Below are positions 1-8,652 of a stretch of 64,000 nucleotides of DNA, piece after piece (position 1 is the first letter of the stretch; each line of letters begins with the position of its first letter). This DNA is from Halanaerobiales bacterium. GTDB taxonomy: Bacteria > Bacillota > Halanaerobiia > Halanaerobiales > DTU029. The DNA lies in contig JARRCS010000014.1 in assembly GCA_029981855.1 (NCBI GenBank), positions 1 to 64,000 on the forward strand, read 5' to 3'. Both the position numbers and the translations under genes were made by a program. The notes beneath the pieces were generated by a model, which searched no databases, was not told the origin of the DNA, and saw nothing but the letters and a program-made list of their open reading frames with translations.

Positions 1-38
1 GCAATTTTTCATTGCTCATTTCAAGAGTGACAAATATA

Positions 39-67
39 ATCTTAGCAATCTCTCCTTGAATTGTCAA
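39..67 (-). promoter_or_regulatory. tandem sigma-A promoter, copy 1
   Basis: On the minus strand TTGACA (62-67) and TAAGAT (39-44) are separated by exactly 17 bp. This is the last of three near-identical promoters that all fire toward the left edge. Sequence around it is repeated at 126-154 and 204-232. Confidence 0.7.
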
Positions 68-125
68 GTAGAATTTTTATGCCCTCAAAGAGGGCTTTGC
101 TTCCTCTTTAAGAGCGACAGATAAT

Positions 126-154
126 ATCTTAACATCACTCTCTCATCCTGTCAA
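126..154 (-). promoter_or_regulatory. tandem sigma-A promoter, copy 2
   Basis: Minus-strand TTGACA (149-154), a 17-bp spacer and TAAGAT (126-131). The segment downstream of the -10 (ATTATCTGTCGCTCTTAAA) is shared word for word with copy 3, which indicates a duplicated promoter unit rather than chance -35 and -10 matches. Confidence 0.75.
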
Positions 155-203
155 GGGCTTTTTTTAAGTTTCTTTTAAAACCCTTTTAAGAGCGACAGAT
201 AAT

Positions 204-232
204 ATCTTAACATCTCCCTTTATAATTGTCAA
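204..232 (-). promoter_or_regulatory. tandem sigma-A promoter, copy 3
   Basis: Minus-strand TTGACA (227-232), a 17-bp spacer and TAAGAT (204-209). It lies just downstream of the yjbQ stop codon. Stacked strong promoters of this kind are typical of rRNA operons in Firmicutes, so the transcript is probably a stable RNA beyond the window. A weaker fourth relative of the -10 half starts near 259. Confidence 0.75.
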
Positions 233-282
233 GGATAATTTCCCCTTGCTTGGTTTTTAAGAGATAGATAATATTTATCTTT

Positions 283-681
283 TTATCCTTTAATCACTTT
301 AATAAATACCTCCCTCGTCCTGGGACCATCAAATTCGCAGAAATAAATTTTCTGCCAGCGCCCCAGCAGCATTCTACCATTTTCAATAATAATAGTCTCA
401 CTGACACCAAAAAGACTGCTCTTAATGTGTGCTGCAGAATTCCCTTCAAAATGCCTATAATTATCATCAAAAGGTATAATTTTATTGATTTCATTTAAAA
501 TATCAGCCTTAACATCTGGATCCGCGCCTTCATTTATTGTTAATGCCGCTGTAGTATGGGGTGTATATACAATAATAATTCCCTCATTAATTCCCGTATC
601 ATTAATTACTTTATTTAGCAGGCTGGTAATATCAACCAATTCAACCTTTTGAGATGTTTTAACCTTAAAAATTTCAAGCAT
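283..681 (-). CDS. yjbQ: YjbQ/UPF0047 family protein
   Basis: A 132-residue protein, the full usual length of the YjbQ (UPF0047) family. Family landmarks are visible: TPHTTAALTINEGADP around residues 41-56, HFEGNSAAHIKSSLFG around 77-92, and GRWQKIYFCEFDGPR near 107-121. The conserved His and Glu residues of the single compact domain are present. Some members show weak thiamine-phosphate synthase activity, but the physiological role is not settled. Start: ATG preceded by GAGGAGG with a 7-8 nt spacer. It is the last gene before the tandem promoters at the left edge. A terminator-like hairpin at 752-778 separates it from the glycerate genes, so it probably has its own promoter. Confidence 0.9.
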   Translation of the reverse strand: MLEIFKVKTSQKVELVDITSLLNKVINDTGINEGIIIVYTPHTTAALTINEGADPDVKADILNEINKIIPFDDNYRHFEGNSAAHIKSSLFGVSETIIIENGRMLLGRWQKIYFCEFDGPRTREVFIKVIKG

Positions 682-751
682 AAAAAAACCTCCTCATATA
701 ATATATAATAATCGATATATTGTATAATTCGGTAAAAACCTTAAATGTAGA

Positions 752-778
752 AAAGGTGCCAGAATTACTCCAGCACCC
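752..778 (-). terminator. rho-independent terminator after the hydroxypyruvate reductase gene
   Basis: On the minus strand GGTGC...GCACC encloses a short TGGAG/CT-rich loop and is followed by TTTTCT. It sits about 40 bp past the stop codon of the 820-1797 gene. The stem is modest. Confidence 0.5.
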
Positions 779-819
779 TAATTTATAATGATATGCTTAA
801 GGGAAAACTATATGTAATA

Positions 820-1797
820 TTATTTAAGGGAATCGGGATTAAGAAGATTGGGCATTTCCTCTCCTTTAAGCCCTGCCAAAAGATTTTTAGCAGCTATCAC
901 TGCCATCTTAGTTCTTGTCTCAATACTGGCACTGGCAATATGGGGTGCTAAGATAACATTATCTAATTCAGTAAGACCTGGTGCAAGTTCAGGTTCTTCT
1001 TCATAAACATCTAACCCGGCTCCGGCAATTTCATTATTTTTTAGCGCCTTAACCAGGGCCCTTTCATCTACTATTGGTCCCCTGGCAGTATTAATTAAAT
1101 AGGCCGTCTTTTTCATCAGCTTAAGTTCTTTTTCACCTATTAGATGCTCTGTTTCGGGCATCAGAGGTACATGAATAGTGACAAAGTCCGCCTCCTGTAA
1201 CAGATTTTCTAAATCTCTGTACTCAATACCCAGTTCTTTTTCCTCTTCAACCGTTCTCCTATAGGCATCATAATATAATACCTTCATCTCAAACCCTTTT
1301 GCTCGTTTAGCAACAGCCTGACCTATTCGTCCCATTCCGATTATACCCAGGGTTTTTCCAAAAACATCACCACCAAGTAATAACATTGGACCCCAACCTT
1401 TATATTTTCCTGCCCGGGTAAACTGGTCGGCCTCTACGAGCCTTCTGGCGGTAGCCATAAGTAAGGTCCAGGCAAAGTCTGCAGTAGTATCTGTTAAAAC
1501 ACCCGGGGTATTGGAAACAGGAATTCCCCTTTCGGTACAAGCAGCAATATCAATATTATTAAAACCTACTGCATAGTTAGCTATAACTTTCAGATCTGGA
1601 TTTAAATCCAGAAGTTCGGCATCAATAGTATCCGTCAGCAAACAAAGCAAGCCATCAATCCCTTTAATTGCTTCTTTAAGCTCCTCTCTTGTCATTACCC
1701 GGTCATGAGGATTTACCTCCATATCACACTCGGCAGCAATCATATCCAGGGCCTTCTGTGGTAGTTTGCGGGTAATATATACCTTCGGTCTATCCAT
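820..1797 (-). CDS. D-2-hydroxyacid dehydrogenase, likely hydroxypyruvate/glyoxylate reductase
   Basis: A 325-residue member of the D-isomer-specific 2-hydroxyacid dehydrogenase family (GyaR/GhrB type). The NAD-binding Rossmann motif GIIGMGRIGQAVAKRA is near residue 155; the family signatures LINTARGPIVDE and LDVYEEEP follow, and the catalytic-His region APHIASAS is near the C terminus. It would interconvert hydroxypyruvate and D-glycerate (or glyoxylate and glycolate). The neighbouring GntP permease and glycerate kinase make the glycerate reading the better one. A TTG six bases further upstream is in frame, but the GGGGG ribosome site abuts it, while the ATG at 1797 has a 7-nt spacer, so I use the ATG. 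The substrate is inferred from context. Confidence 0.87.
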   Translation of the reverse strand: MDRPKVYITRKLPQKALDMIAAECDMEVNPHDRVMTREELKEAIKGIDGLLCLLTDTIDAELLDLNPDLKVIANYAVGFNNIDIAACTERGIPVSNTPGVLTDTTADFAWTLLMATARRLVEADQFTRAGKYKGWGPMLLLGGDVFGKTLGIIGMGRIGQAVAKRAKGFEMKVLYYDAYRRTVEEEKELGIEYRDLENLLQEADFVTIHVPLMPETEHLIGEKELKLMKKTAYLINTARGPIVDERALVKALKNNEIAGAGLDVYEEEPELAPGLTELDNVILAPHIASASIETRTKMAVIAAKNLLAGLKGEEMPNLLNPDSLK

Positions 1798-1922
1798 TAT
1801 CAAACCCCCTGTAGTCAGTGAACTTGTACCATAGAGCGTACGGGATTTTAAACCCTAGCGAAACTTAAAGACCTTTAAATACTTTAGTTTCAACTGAAGT
1901 AGGAAGTTTATAGTCACATAAT

Positions 1923-3260
1923 TTAAACAAATATAACAGCTAAGATAGCAACAAAGATAATTGTCACAATTCCCTGGATTAGGGTTGCCATAGAATGAGT
2001 CTTATAAGCCGTTGTTGTATCAAGATTCGAGAACTGGCTTACTACCCAGAAATAGCTATCATTAGCATGAGAAATAGTCATTGCCCCAGCACCAGTAGCC
2101 ATAACAACTAGAGCTTTAGCAACTGGAGTAGTCAATCCCAACGAAGGTAAAAGGGGCGCAACTAAAGCTGAAGTTGTAATTAAAGCCACTGTTGATGAAC
2201 CCTGAGCAGACTTTAAAGCAGCAGCGATAATAAAGGGCAAGAATATCCCGAGATGATAAGTAGCTAATGTTTGTCCAAGATAATCACCAATTGGAGTAGC
2301 TTTCAAAATTGCTCCAAAGGCCCCACCTGCACCGGTGATCATAATAATAGTAGCAGCATTTTTTAGCCCATCACCAACCCAACCGCTAATATATTCTTCC
2401 TTCCAGGCAGGTATTAGTCTGAAAGCCAAAAAGATACCGATAATCAAAGCAACGGTTGGATCACCAATAAAATCTAAAAAGGTCTTAAACCAACCTGTTC
2501 CAAAGATATGGGCCGGAAAATCAGCAATAGATTTTAAGGTAATTAATAGAATGGGAATAATAATTGGGGCGAAAGCATCAAAGGTACCGGGTAAATCAAC
2601 CTTATCCTCTGATTCAACCTCAACCTCTATATCCGGTTCAACCCAAAACCTGGCTGAATATTTAGTAGCCCAAAGATAACCAGCAAATATAGCTGGAATA
2701 GAAATAATTATACCTAAAAGAATCACCAATCCAAGGTCAGCTCCAATAGTCCCGGCAGCAGCTATAGGTCCGGGTGTTGGAGGAACTAAAGTATGAGTGG
2801 CATATAAACCTGTTGATAAGGCCACAGCCATTGTAGCCATAGAGATTTTTGTTTTTTTAGCAAGAGATTTATTTAATGAAGAAAGAATTACAAACCCACT
2901 ATCACAAAAAACAGGAATAGAAACTATAGCACCAGTTAAAGACATGGCCAGGACTGTTCTTGCCTTTCCCACAAAATTTAAAACTGCATTAGCCATAGTC
3001 AGTGTCCCTCTAGACTTTTCCAATAAAGTTCCAATAATTGTGCCGGCAATTATAACAATTCCAATATAACTTAAAATACCTCCAAAACCACCTGTTACTG
3101 TCTTAACCACATCTGTTAATGGCATTCCGGATAAAATACCAACTCCAAAAGCTGCTAATAAAAGGACCAAAAAAGCGTGCATTTTTACCTTTGCCGTCAT
3201 GTAAATGATAAAGATGATCGATAAAATCAAAATGACTAAAAGCAATGGACCTGCTAACAT
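1923..3260 (-). CDS. GntP-family gluconate/glycerate:H+ symporter
   Basis: A 445-residue polytopic membrane protein with about 12 hydrophobic segments. It is the size of GntP permeases and has their pattern: an N-terminal ILSGMPLTDVVKTVTGGFG stretch, the PPTPGPIAAAGTIGADLG loop near residue 160, and a C-terminal SHANDSYFWVVSQFS motif close to residue 397. GntP proteins import gluconate and related sugar acids. Between a glycerate kinase and a hydroxypyruvate reductase the likely substrate is glycerate. The ATG is preceded by GAGGAGGG with about 7 nt spacing. It is separated from the upstream kinase gene by a 129-bp gap that contains a copy of the dispersed repeat. Confidence 0.87.
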   Translation of the reverse strand: MLAGPLLLVILILSIIFIIYMTAKVKMHAFLVLLLAAFGVGILSGMPLTDVVKTVTGGFGGILSYIGIVIIAGTIIGTLLEKSRGTLTMANAVLNFVGKARTVLAMSLTGAIVSIPVFCDSGFVILSSLNKSLAKKTKISMATMAVALSTGLYATHTLVPPTPGPIAAAGTIGADLGLVILLGIIISIPAIFAGYLWATKYSARFWVEPDIEVEVESEDKVDLPGTFDAFAPIIIPILLITLKSIADFPAHIFGTGWFKTFLDFIGDPTVALIIGIFLAFRLIPAWKEEYISGWVGDGLKNAATIIMITGAGGAFGAILKATPIGDYLGQTLATYHLGIFLPFIIAAALKSAQGSSTVALITTSALVAPLLPSLGLTTPVAKALVVMATGAGAMTISHANDSYFWVVSQFSNLDTTTAYKTHSMATLIQGIVTIIFVAILAVIFV

Positions 3261-3318
3261 TTTTTACCCTCCTCTTTAATCCTTGATTTAATAAGTGTCT
3301 GGAGCCTTTTGATTTAAA

Positions 3319-3391
3319 TTAATGCCTTCCTTCAGCAACTTAATATAAGTAGTAACTGCAAATAGATGTTAGAGAGATGTTTGGAAATTTT
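3319..3391. repeat. dispersed intergenic repeat, left-arm copy
   Basis: The copy reads from TTAATGCCTTCC through CTGCAAATAGATGTT to GATGTTTGGAAATTTT and ends on the stop codon of the glycerate kinase gene. Only the left arm is present; the AACATCTATTTGTAGTT right arm is missing. Confidence 0.75.
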
Positions 3392-4529
3392 AATTATCAC
3401 TTCCTAACTTAAAGGTTCTAAATACTTGTTCTGTAGAAAACTGTAACCATTCTGCCGTCTTTTGTATAGATTCTTCCAAAGCAACTGGCTGTTGGATAAT
3501 ACTAAAAATCGCATCTATTCCTTCTTTTAAAACAATGTCAGCATCATTACCCAAAGTTCCAGCAAAGGCTATTACAGGTATACCATGTTCTTTAGCCTTC
3601 CTGGCAACACCGATTGGTGTCTTCCCTTTAACAGTCTGACCATCTATCTTCCCTTCACCTGTGATTACCAGATCCACTCCCTGTAACTTTTCAGCAAATT
3701 TATTGGTTTCCAGTACAATCTCCACACCTGATCTAAGTTCAGCATTGAGAAAAGCAACTAGCCCGGCTCCCAGTCCACCGGCAGCCCCGGCTCCGGGAAT
3801 AGACTGTATATCTTTCCCTAATTCCCTTTTTACAATCCGGGCAAAGTGGCGCAAATTATTATCCAACTGCCTGACCATCTCCGGGGTGGCACCCTTTTGT
3901 GGACCGTAAATATAAGCGGCTCCATCAGGCCCATACAAGGGATTGTTTACGTCACAGGCTACCCTAATCTCCACCTCGTTTATTCTAGAGTCTAACCCAC
4001 TCATGTCAATTGATTCAATCCTGTTAAGCTCTCCTCCCCCAAAACCTACTTCTTTTCCATCTTTATCTTTAAAACTAATACCTAAAGCCTGAGCCATACC
4101 AACACCGCCATCATTAGTGGCACTACCACCAATCCCAATTATTAACTCCTGAGCTCCCTCATCTAAAGCGGCTTTTATTAACTCACCGGTTCCATAGGTA
4201 GTAGTCTTAGTGGGATCAGCCTTACCAGGAGGAACAAGAGGTAAACCAGAAGCTGTAGCCATCTCGATAACCCCGGTCTTACCATCTCCTAAAAGGCCAA
4301 AATAGGCCTTTACCGGCTCACCCAAAGGCCCGGTAACCTCTTTACTGATGATCTTACCTCCAGTGGCGTCAACCAAAGATTGTACCGTTCCTTCCCCACC
4401 ATCTGCCATGGGCACCTTAGTTATTTCGGCTTCCGGCAAAACCGATAAAACCCCTTTTGTAATATTCTCAGCTACTTCTAAAGCTGTCAGACTCCCTTTA
4501 AATGAATCTGGAGCTATTAGTATCTTCAT
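3390..4529 (-). CDS. glycerate 2-kinase (GarK/GlxK type)
   Basis: A 379-residue type-I glycerate kinase. Its N terminus, MKILIAPDSFKGSLTA, is characteristic, as are KVPMADGGEGT near residue 40, IGIGGSATNDGGVGMAQALG near residues 131-150, and VITGEGKIDGQT near 284. It phosphorylates D-glycerate with ATP, feeding 2-phosphoglycerate (or 3-phosphoglycerate) into glycolysis. It is first in the minus-strand glycerate operon (kinase, permease, reductase), with a promoter and palindrome upstream at 4626-4667. Length and motifs are complete. Which hydroxyl is phosphorylated cannot be read from sequence. Confidence 0.93.
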   Translation of the reverse strand: MKILIAPDSFKGSLTALEVAENITKGVLSVLPEAEITKVPMADGGEGTVQSLVDATGGKIISKEVTGPLGEPVKAYFGLLGDGKTGVIEMATASGLPLVPPGKADPTKTTTYGTGELIKAALDEGAQELIIGIGGSATNDGGVGMAQALGISFKDKDGKEVGFGGGELNRIESIDMSGLDSRINEVEIRVACDVNNPLYGPDGAAYIYGPQKGATPEMVRQLDNNLRHFARIVKRELGKDIQSIPGAGAAGGLGAGLVAFLNAELRSGVEIVLETNKFAEKLQGVDLVITGEGKIDGQTVKGKTPIGVARKAKEHGIPVIAFAGTLGNDADIVLKEGIDAIFSIIQQPVALEESIQKTAEWLQFSTEQVFRTFKLGSDN

Positions 4530-4625
4530 TTAAACCCACTCCCAGTGATTCTTAATGCCGAAAATTATTCTCAAGATCATATGTATAATTCTAGACTTTG
4601 AAAAAAATCATTATTTTTAGTATTT

Positions 4626-4654
4626 AGTATAACAATAGTATACCACAACAACAA
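4626..4654 (-). promoter_or_regulatory. promoter of the glycerate operon
   Basis: Minus-strand TTGTTG (4649-4654), a 17-bp spacer and TATACT (4626-4631), about 100 bp upstream of the kinase start. Its -35 overlaps the palindrome at 4653-4667. Confidence 0.5.
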
Positions 4655-4667
4655 TGATATTATCATT
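4653..4667. promoter_or_regulatory. palindromic operator candidate
   Basis: AATGATA-T-TATCATT is a perfect 15-bp inverted repeat touching the upstream edge of the glycerate-operon -35. Its size and place fit a dimeric regulator such as a GntR or SugR protein, but no regulator gene adjoins it. Confidence 0.4.
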
Positions 4668-4698
4668 AAAGTTGATTAAGATATCAATTTGAAGAAAG

Positions 4699-4726
4699 TA
4701 ACCAGAGGGATCTAACCCCCTGGTTA
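4699..4726 (-). terminator. terminator after lysS
   Basis: TAACCAGAGGG and CCCCTGGTTA form a 10-bp stem immediately after the lysS stop codon. The T-rich tract on the minus strand is short. Confidence 0.6.
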
Positions 4727-4735
4727 TTATATCTC

Positions 4736-6217
<1,482 letters not shown>

Positions 6218-6706
6218 CTACCCCTTTTTTCTCGTTTTTTCAATCGATAATATCTCATATTCCATAATACCGGAAGGAACCTTAACCTTGACCAGATCGC
6301 CTATTTTATGTCCCAGGATGGCCTTGCCGATGGGCGATTCATTGGATATTTTAAAATTTAAAGGATCAGCCTCAGCTGAACCAACGATTGTATAGGCAAA
6401 AATCTCATCAGTTTCTTTTTCCCTTAAGCGAACGGTGGTACCAAGATTGACCGTTTCACCGGTAATGTCATCATCTTTAACAATTCTGGCATTGCGCAGC
6501 ATATTTTCAATCTCTTTAATCCGACCCTCAATAAAGGCCTGCTCATTCTTGGCGTCATCATATTCGGAATTTTCGCTAATATCACCAAATTCTCTGGCTG
6601 CTTTAATCCTTTTGGCAACTTCCCTTCTTTTAACATGTATTAAGTTATTTAGCTCTTTTTCTAACTTCTCATATCCTTCCTGAGTTAATAAAACTTCGTC
6701 AGCCAT
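6218..6706 (-). CDS. greA: transcription elongation factor GreA
   Basis: A 162-residue GreA. The N-terminal antiparallel coiled coil (to about residue 77) contains AAREFGDISENSEYDDAKNEQ, whose acidic tip enters the RNA polymerase secondary channel to trigger cleavage of backtracked RNA. The C-terminal FKBP-like domain contains VGSAEADPLNFKISNESPIGKAILG. The ATG follows AGGGG with an 8-nt spacer. It is first in the greA-lysS operon, with a consensus promoter at 6800-6828. Its leader contains the terminator hairpin of the preceding gene. Confidence 0.97.
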   Translation of the reverse strand: MADEVLLTQEGYEKLEKELNNLIHVKRREVAKRIKAAREFGDISENSEYDDAKNEQAFIEGRIKEIENMLRNARIVKDDDITGETVNLGTTVRLREKETDEIFAYTIVGSAEADPLNFKISNESPIGKAILGHKIGDLVKVKVPSGIMEYEILSIEKTRKKG

Positions 6707-6740
6707 AGTTTCGACCCCTTTGCTAAGAATTTACCCATAG

Positions 6741-6774
6741 AAAATTAGTGTCAAGATAACTATCCTGACACTAA
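6741..6774 (-). terminator. terminator of the isocitrate dehydrogenase gene, inside the greA leader
   Basis: TTAGTGTCA (6745-6753) and TGACACTAA (6766-6774) form a 9-bp stem, with extra GGATA/TATCT pairing in the loop, followed by TTTTCT on the minus strand. It is located downstream of the greA promoter. Confidence 0.75.
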
Positions 6775-6799
6775 TATATATATATTCCAATTATTAATT

Positions 6800-6828
6800 A
6801 TTATAATTTAATAGCAAATATTTGTCAA
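6800..6828 (-). promoter_or_regulatory. sigma-A promoter of greA-lysS
   Basis: Minus-strand TTGACA (6823-6828), a 17-bp spacer and TATAAT (6800-6805): a full consensus promoter. Start of transcription is expected near 6793, upstream of the hairpin at 6741-6774. Confidence 0.8.
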
Positions 6829-6841
6829 GAAAGCCTACAGA

Positions 6842-8044
6842 CTATTTATTGGAAAAAGCAGCCCATCTTTCTGCTAACTTCTCATCACTGATTGTCTCCA
6901 TTAAATAATCAGCAAATTCTCTGCCGGTCGCTCCTGTATCCCGTCCGGTAATAACTAACTGTTTTTCATAATGGCCGCAGATATCCAGAGCCATCTGGAT
7001 CTTCTCTGCTTTCTCTTTATAACCAATATGCTCAAGGAGCATCCCCGCGGCTCTAATCATACTGCTGGGATCCGCATATTTTGCCCGTCCTTCCTTAACC
7101 ATTCTCGGAGCGGAACCGTGAATAGCCTCAAACATGGCATATCTCTTACCGATATTGGCACTGCCTGCCGTGCCAACACCACCCTGAAATTCAGCTGCCT
7201 CATCAGTTAAAATATCCCCGTAAAGATTGGGGAGAACCATAACCTTAAACTGCTTTCTTCTCTTGGGATCAACCAGTTTTGCGGTCATAATATCAATATA
7301 CCAGTCATCCCATTCCACGTCCGGGTAATCACGAGCTATTTCCCTGGCAACATTAAGAAACATCCCATCAGTAGTCTTAATTACATTGGCTTTATTGACT
7401 ACAGTTACTTTATTCATCCCGCTCTTTTGGGCATAGTCAAAGGCTGCTTTGATGATTCTATAAGAGCCTTCATAGGTAGTAACCGTAAAATCTACCGCTA
7501 AATCATCATTAACTCTTACTCCTTTATTTCCTACAGCATAAGCACCTTCCGTATTTTCCCGGAAAAATACCCAGTCGATCCCCTCTTCCGGAATTTTCAC
7601 CGGCCTGACATTGACAAAGAGATCTAGTTCCTTTCTCATGGCAACATTGGCACTTTCAATATTGGGCCATTGATCACCTGCCTGAGGTGTGGTAGTAGGC
7701 CCTTTCAAAATAACATGGCATTTCTTTAACTCTGCCAGTATATCATCAGGAATCGCCTGTCTGCATTTTGCCCTATTCTCAATGGTTAAACCCTCAATAT
7801 CCTTAAACTGAACCTTACCGGACATTAAATCGTCCTCCAGCAAAAACTTAAGTACCCTCTTAGCCTCCGCAGTAATATAGGGACCAATCCCATCCCCACC
7901 AACAAAACCAATAACGATGGTACCCAGGTCCTGATAATCAATAAAATCCCGCTGGGATTTCATCTTCTCAATCCTGGCAAACTGTTCTTCTAAAAGCCGC
8001 CCGAAATGTTCCTTTGCTCTATTTATCAGATCCGATTTGTCCAT
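6842..8044 (-). CDS. isocitrate dehydrogenase (isocitrate/isopropylmalate dehydrogenase family)
   Basis: A 400-residue beta-decarboxylating dehydrogenase. Near residue 130 the stretch SANVAMRKELDLFVNVRP matches the Ser-x-Asn-(3)-Arg substrate loop of isocitrate dehydrogenases, not the Leu-rich loop of isopropylmalate enzymes. RENTEGAYA, VVNKANVIKTTDG (catalytic Lys), the Mg-binding Asp residues near NLYGDILTDEAAEFQGG and EAIHGSAPR are all present. It should oxidise isocitrate to 2-oxoglutarate. The NAD/NADP-determining residues after HGSAP (RM) match neither textbook class. It lies downstream of a two-subunit LeuC/LeuD-like hydro-lyase, which suggests a citrate-to-2-oxoglutarate route for glutamate synthesis. 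A separate, complete leu operon lies at 53-58 kb. Confidence 0.85.
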   Translation of the reverse strand: MDKSDLINRAKEHFGRLLEEQFARIEKMKSQRDFIDYQDLGTIVIGFVGGDGIGPYITAEAKRVLKFLLEDDLMSGKVQFKDIEGLTIENRAKCRQAIPDDILAELKKCHVILKGPTTTPQAGDQWPNIESANVAMRKELDLFVNVRPVKIPEEGIDWVFFRENTEGAYAVGNKGVRVNDDLAVDFTVTTYEGSYRIIKAAFDYAQKSGMNKVTVVNKANVIKTTDGMFLNVAREIARDYPDVEWDDWYIDIMTAKLVDPKRRKQFKVMVLPNLYGDILTDEAAEFQGGVGTAGSANIGKRYAMFEAIHGSAPRMVKEGRAKYADPSSMIRAAGMLLEHIGYKEKAEKIQMALDICGHYEKQLVITGRDTGATGREFADYLMETISDEKLAERWAAFSNK

Positions 8045-8078
8045 AAGTAAAACCCCCTATTTTAAATTGTACCTCACT

Positions 8079-8146
8079 TATTCAACAACTTAATATACTT
8101 CAGTAGTAACTGCAAATAGATATTGGAAAGATGTTGGGAAATTTTT
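8079..8146. repeat. dispersed intergenic repeat, left-arm copy
   Basis: Runs from TACCTCACTTATTC through CTGCAAATAGATATTGGA to a T-run, filling the gap between the LeuD-like stop and the isocitrate dehydrogenase start. One mismatch falls in the AGATGTT core; the right arm is absent. Confidence 0.65.
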
Positions 8147-8151
8147 TGTTG

Positions 8152-8652
8152 TTATTCTACATTAAAGGTGCCATACTTCCGGAAATGACCTACCAATCCC
8201 CCGTCATTTAAGATCTTAATCATTACATCAGGCAGGGGTTTAACCCTGATAACCTGGTCTTTAGTCAGATTTCTGATTACACCCTTTTTCAGATCAACCT
8301 CCAGCTGATCTCCGGCCTCAATCCCGCTTGTATCGCACTCTATCACCGGTAAACCGATATTAATAGCATTCCGGTAAAAGATCCGGGCGAAGGAAGTAGC
8401 AATTACCGCCCCGATACCGGCATATTTTATCGCTAAGGGTGCCTGCTCCCGGGAAGAGCCGCAGCCGAAATTACTATCGGCCACAATAAAGTCCCCCTGC
8501 TCTATCTTACTATAAAAGTCGGAATCCAGATCCTCCATGACATGTTTAGCCAGTTCATTCATATCAAGGGTTTTAAACTTATACTTACCCGAGATAATAT
8601 AGTCTGTATTAACATCACTGCCGAAACGATGTACCTTACCCTTTAGCTCCAT
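8152..8652 (-). CDS. LeuD-like small subunit of a two-subunit aconitase-type hydro-lyase
   Basis: A 166-residue swivelling-domain subunit. It has [17 protein letters not shown] near residues 63-79 and [17 protein letters not shown] near residues 89-105, both typical of IPM isomerase/homoaconitase small subunits. The substrate-discriminating stretch after NTDYIISG is KYKFKT instead of the PARYLNS seen in the LeuD at 54610-55104, so a different substrate is likely. It pairs with the LeuC-like gene upstream, overlapping it by 10 bp, which suggests coupled translation. Followed by isocitrate dehydrogenase, the pair most plausibly isomerises citrate to isocitrate; homoaconitate or dimethylmalate cannot be excluded. 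Confidence 0.82.
   Translation of the reverse strand: MELKGKVHRFGSDVNTDYIISGKYKFKTLDMNELAKHVMEDLDSDFYSKIEQGDFIVADSNFGCGSSREQAPLAIKYAGIGAVIATSFARIFYRNAINIGLPVIECDTSGIEAGDQLEVDLKKGVIRNLTKDQVIRVKPLPDVMIKILNDGGLVGHFRKYGTFNVE

Noticed and set aside
23-234. Three similar units of about 47 bp as a CRISPR-like array
   Set aside because: Spacing is irregular (87 and 78 bp), the repeat is not conserved at both ends, and each unit resolves into a 17-bp-spaced promoter.
2335-2679. Plus-strand open frames opposite permease, kinase and other genes
   Set aside because: They lie wholly inside clear genes on the other strand, lack ribosome sites and have biased, low-information composition.
6842-8044. Calling this gene a second leuB
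   Set aside because: The Ser-x-Asn substrate loop (SANVAMRKEL) is of isocitrate dehydrogenase type, and a leuB sits in the leu operon at 53.5 kb.
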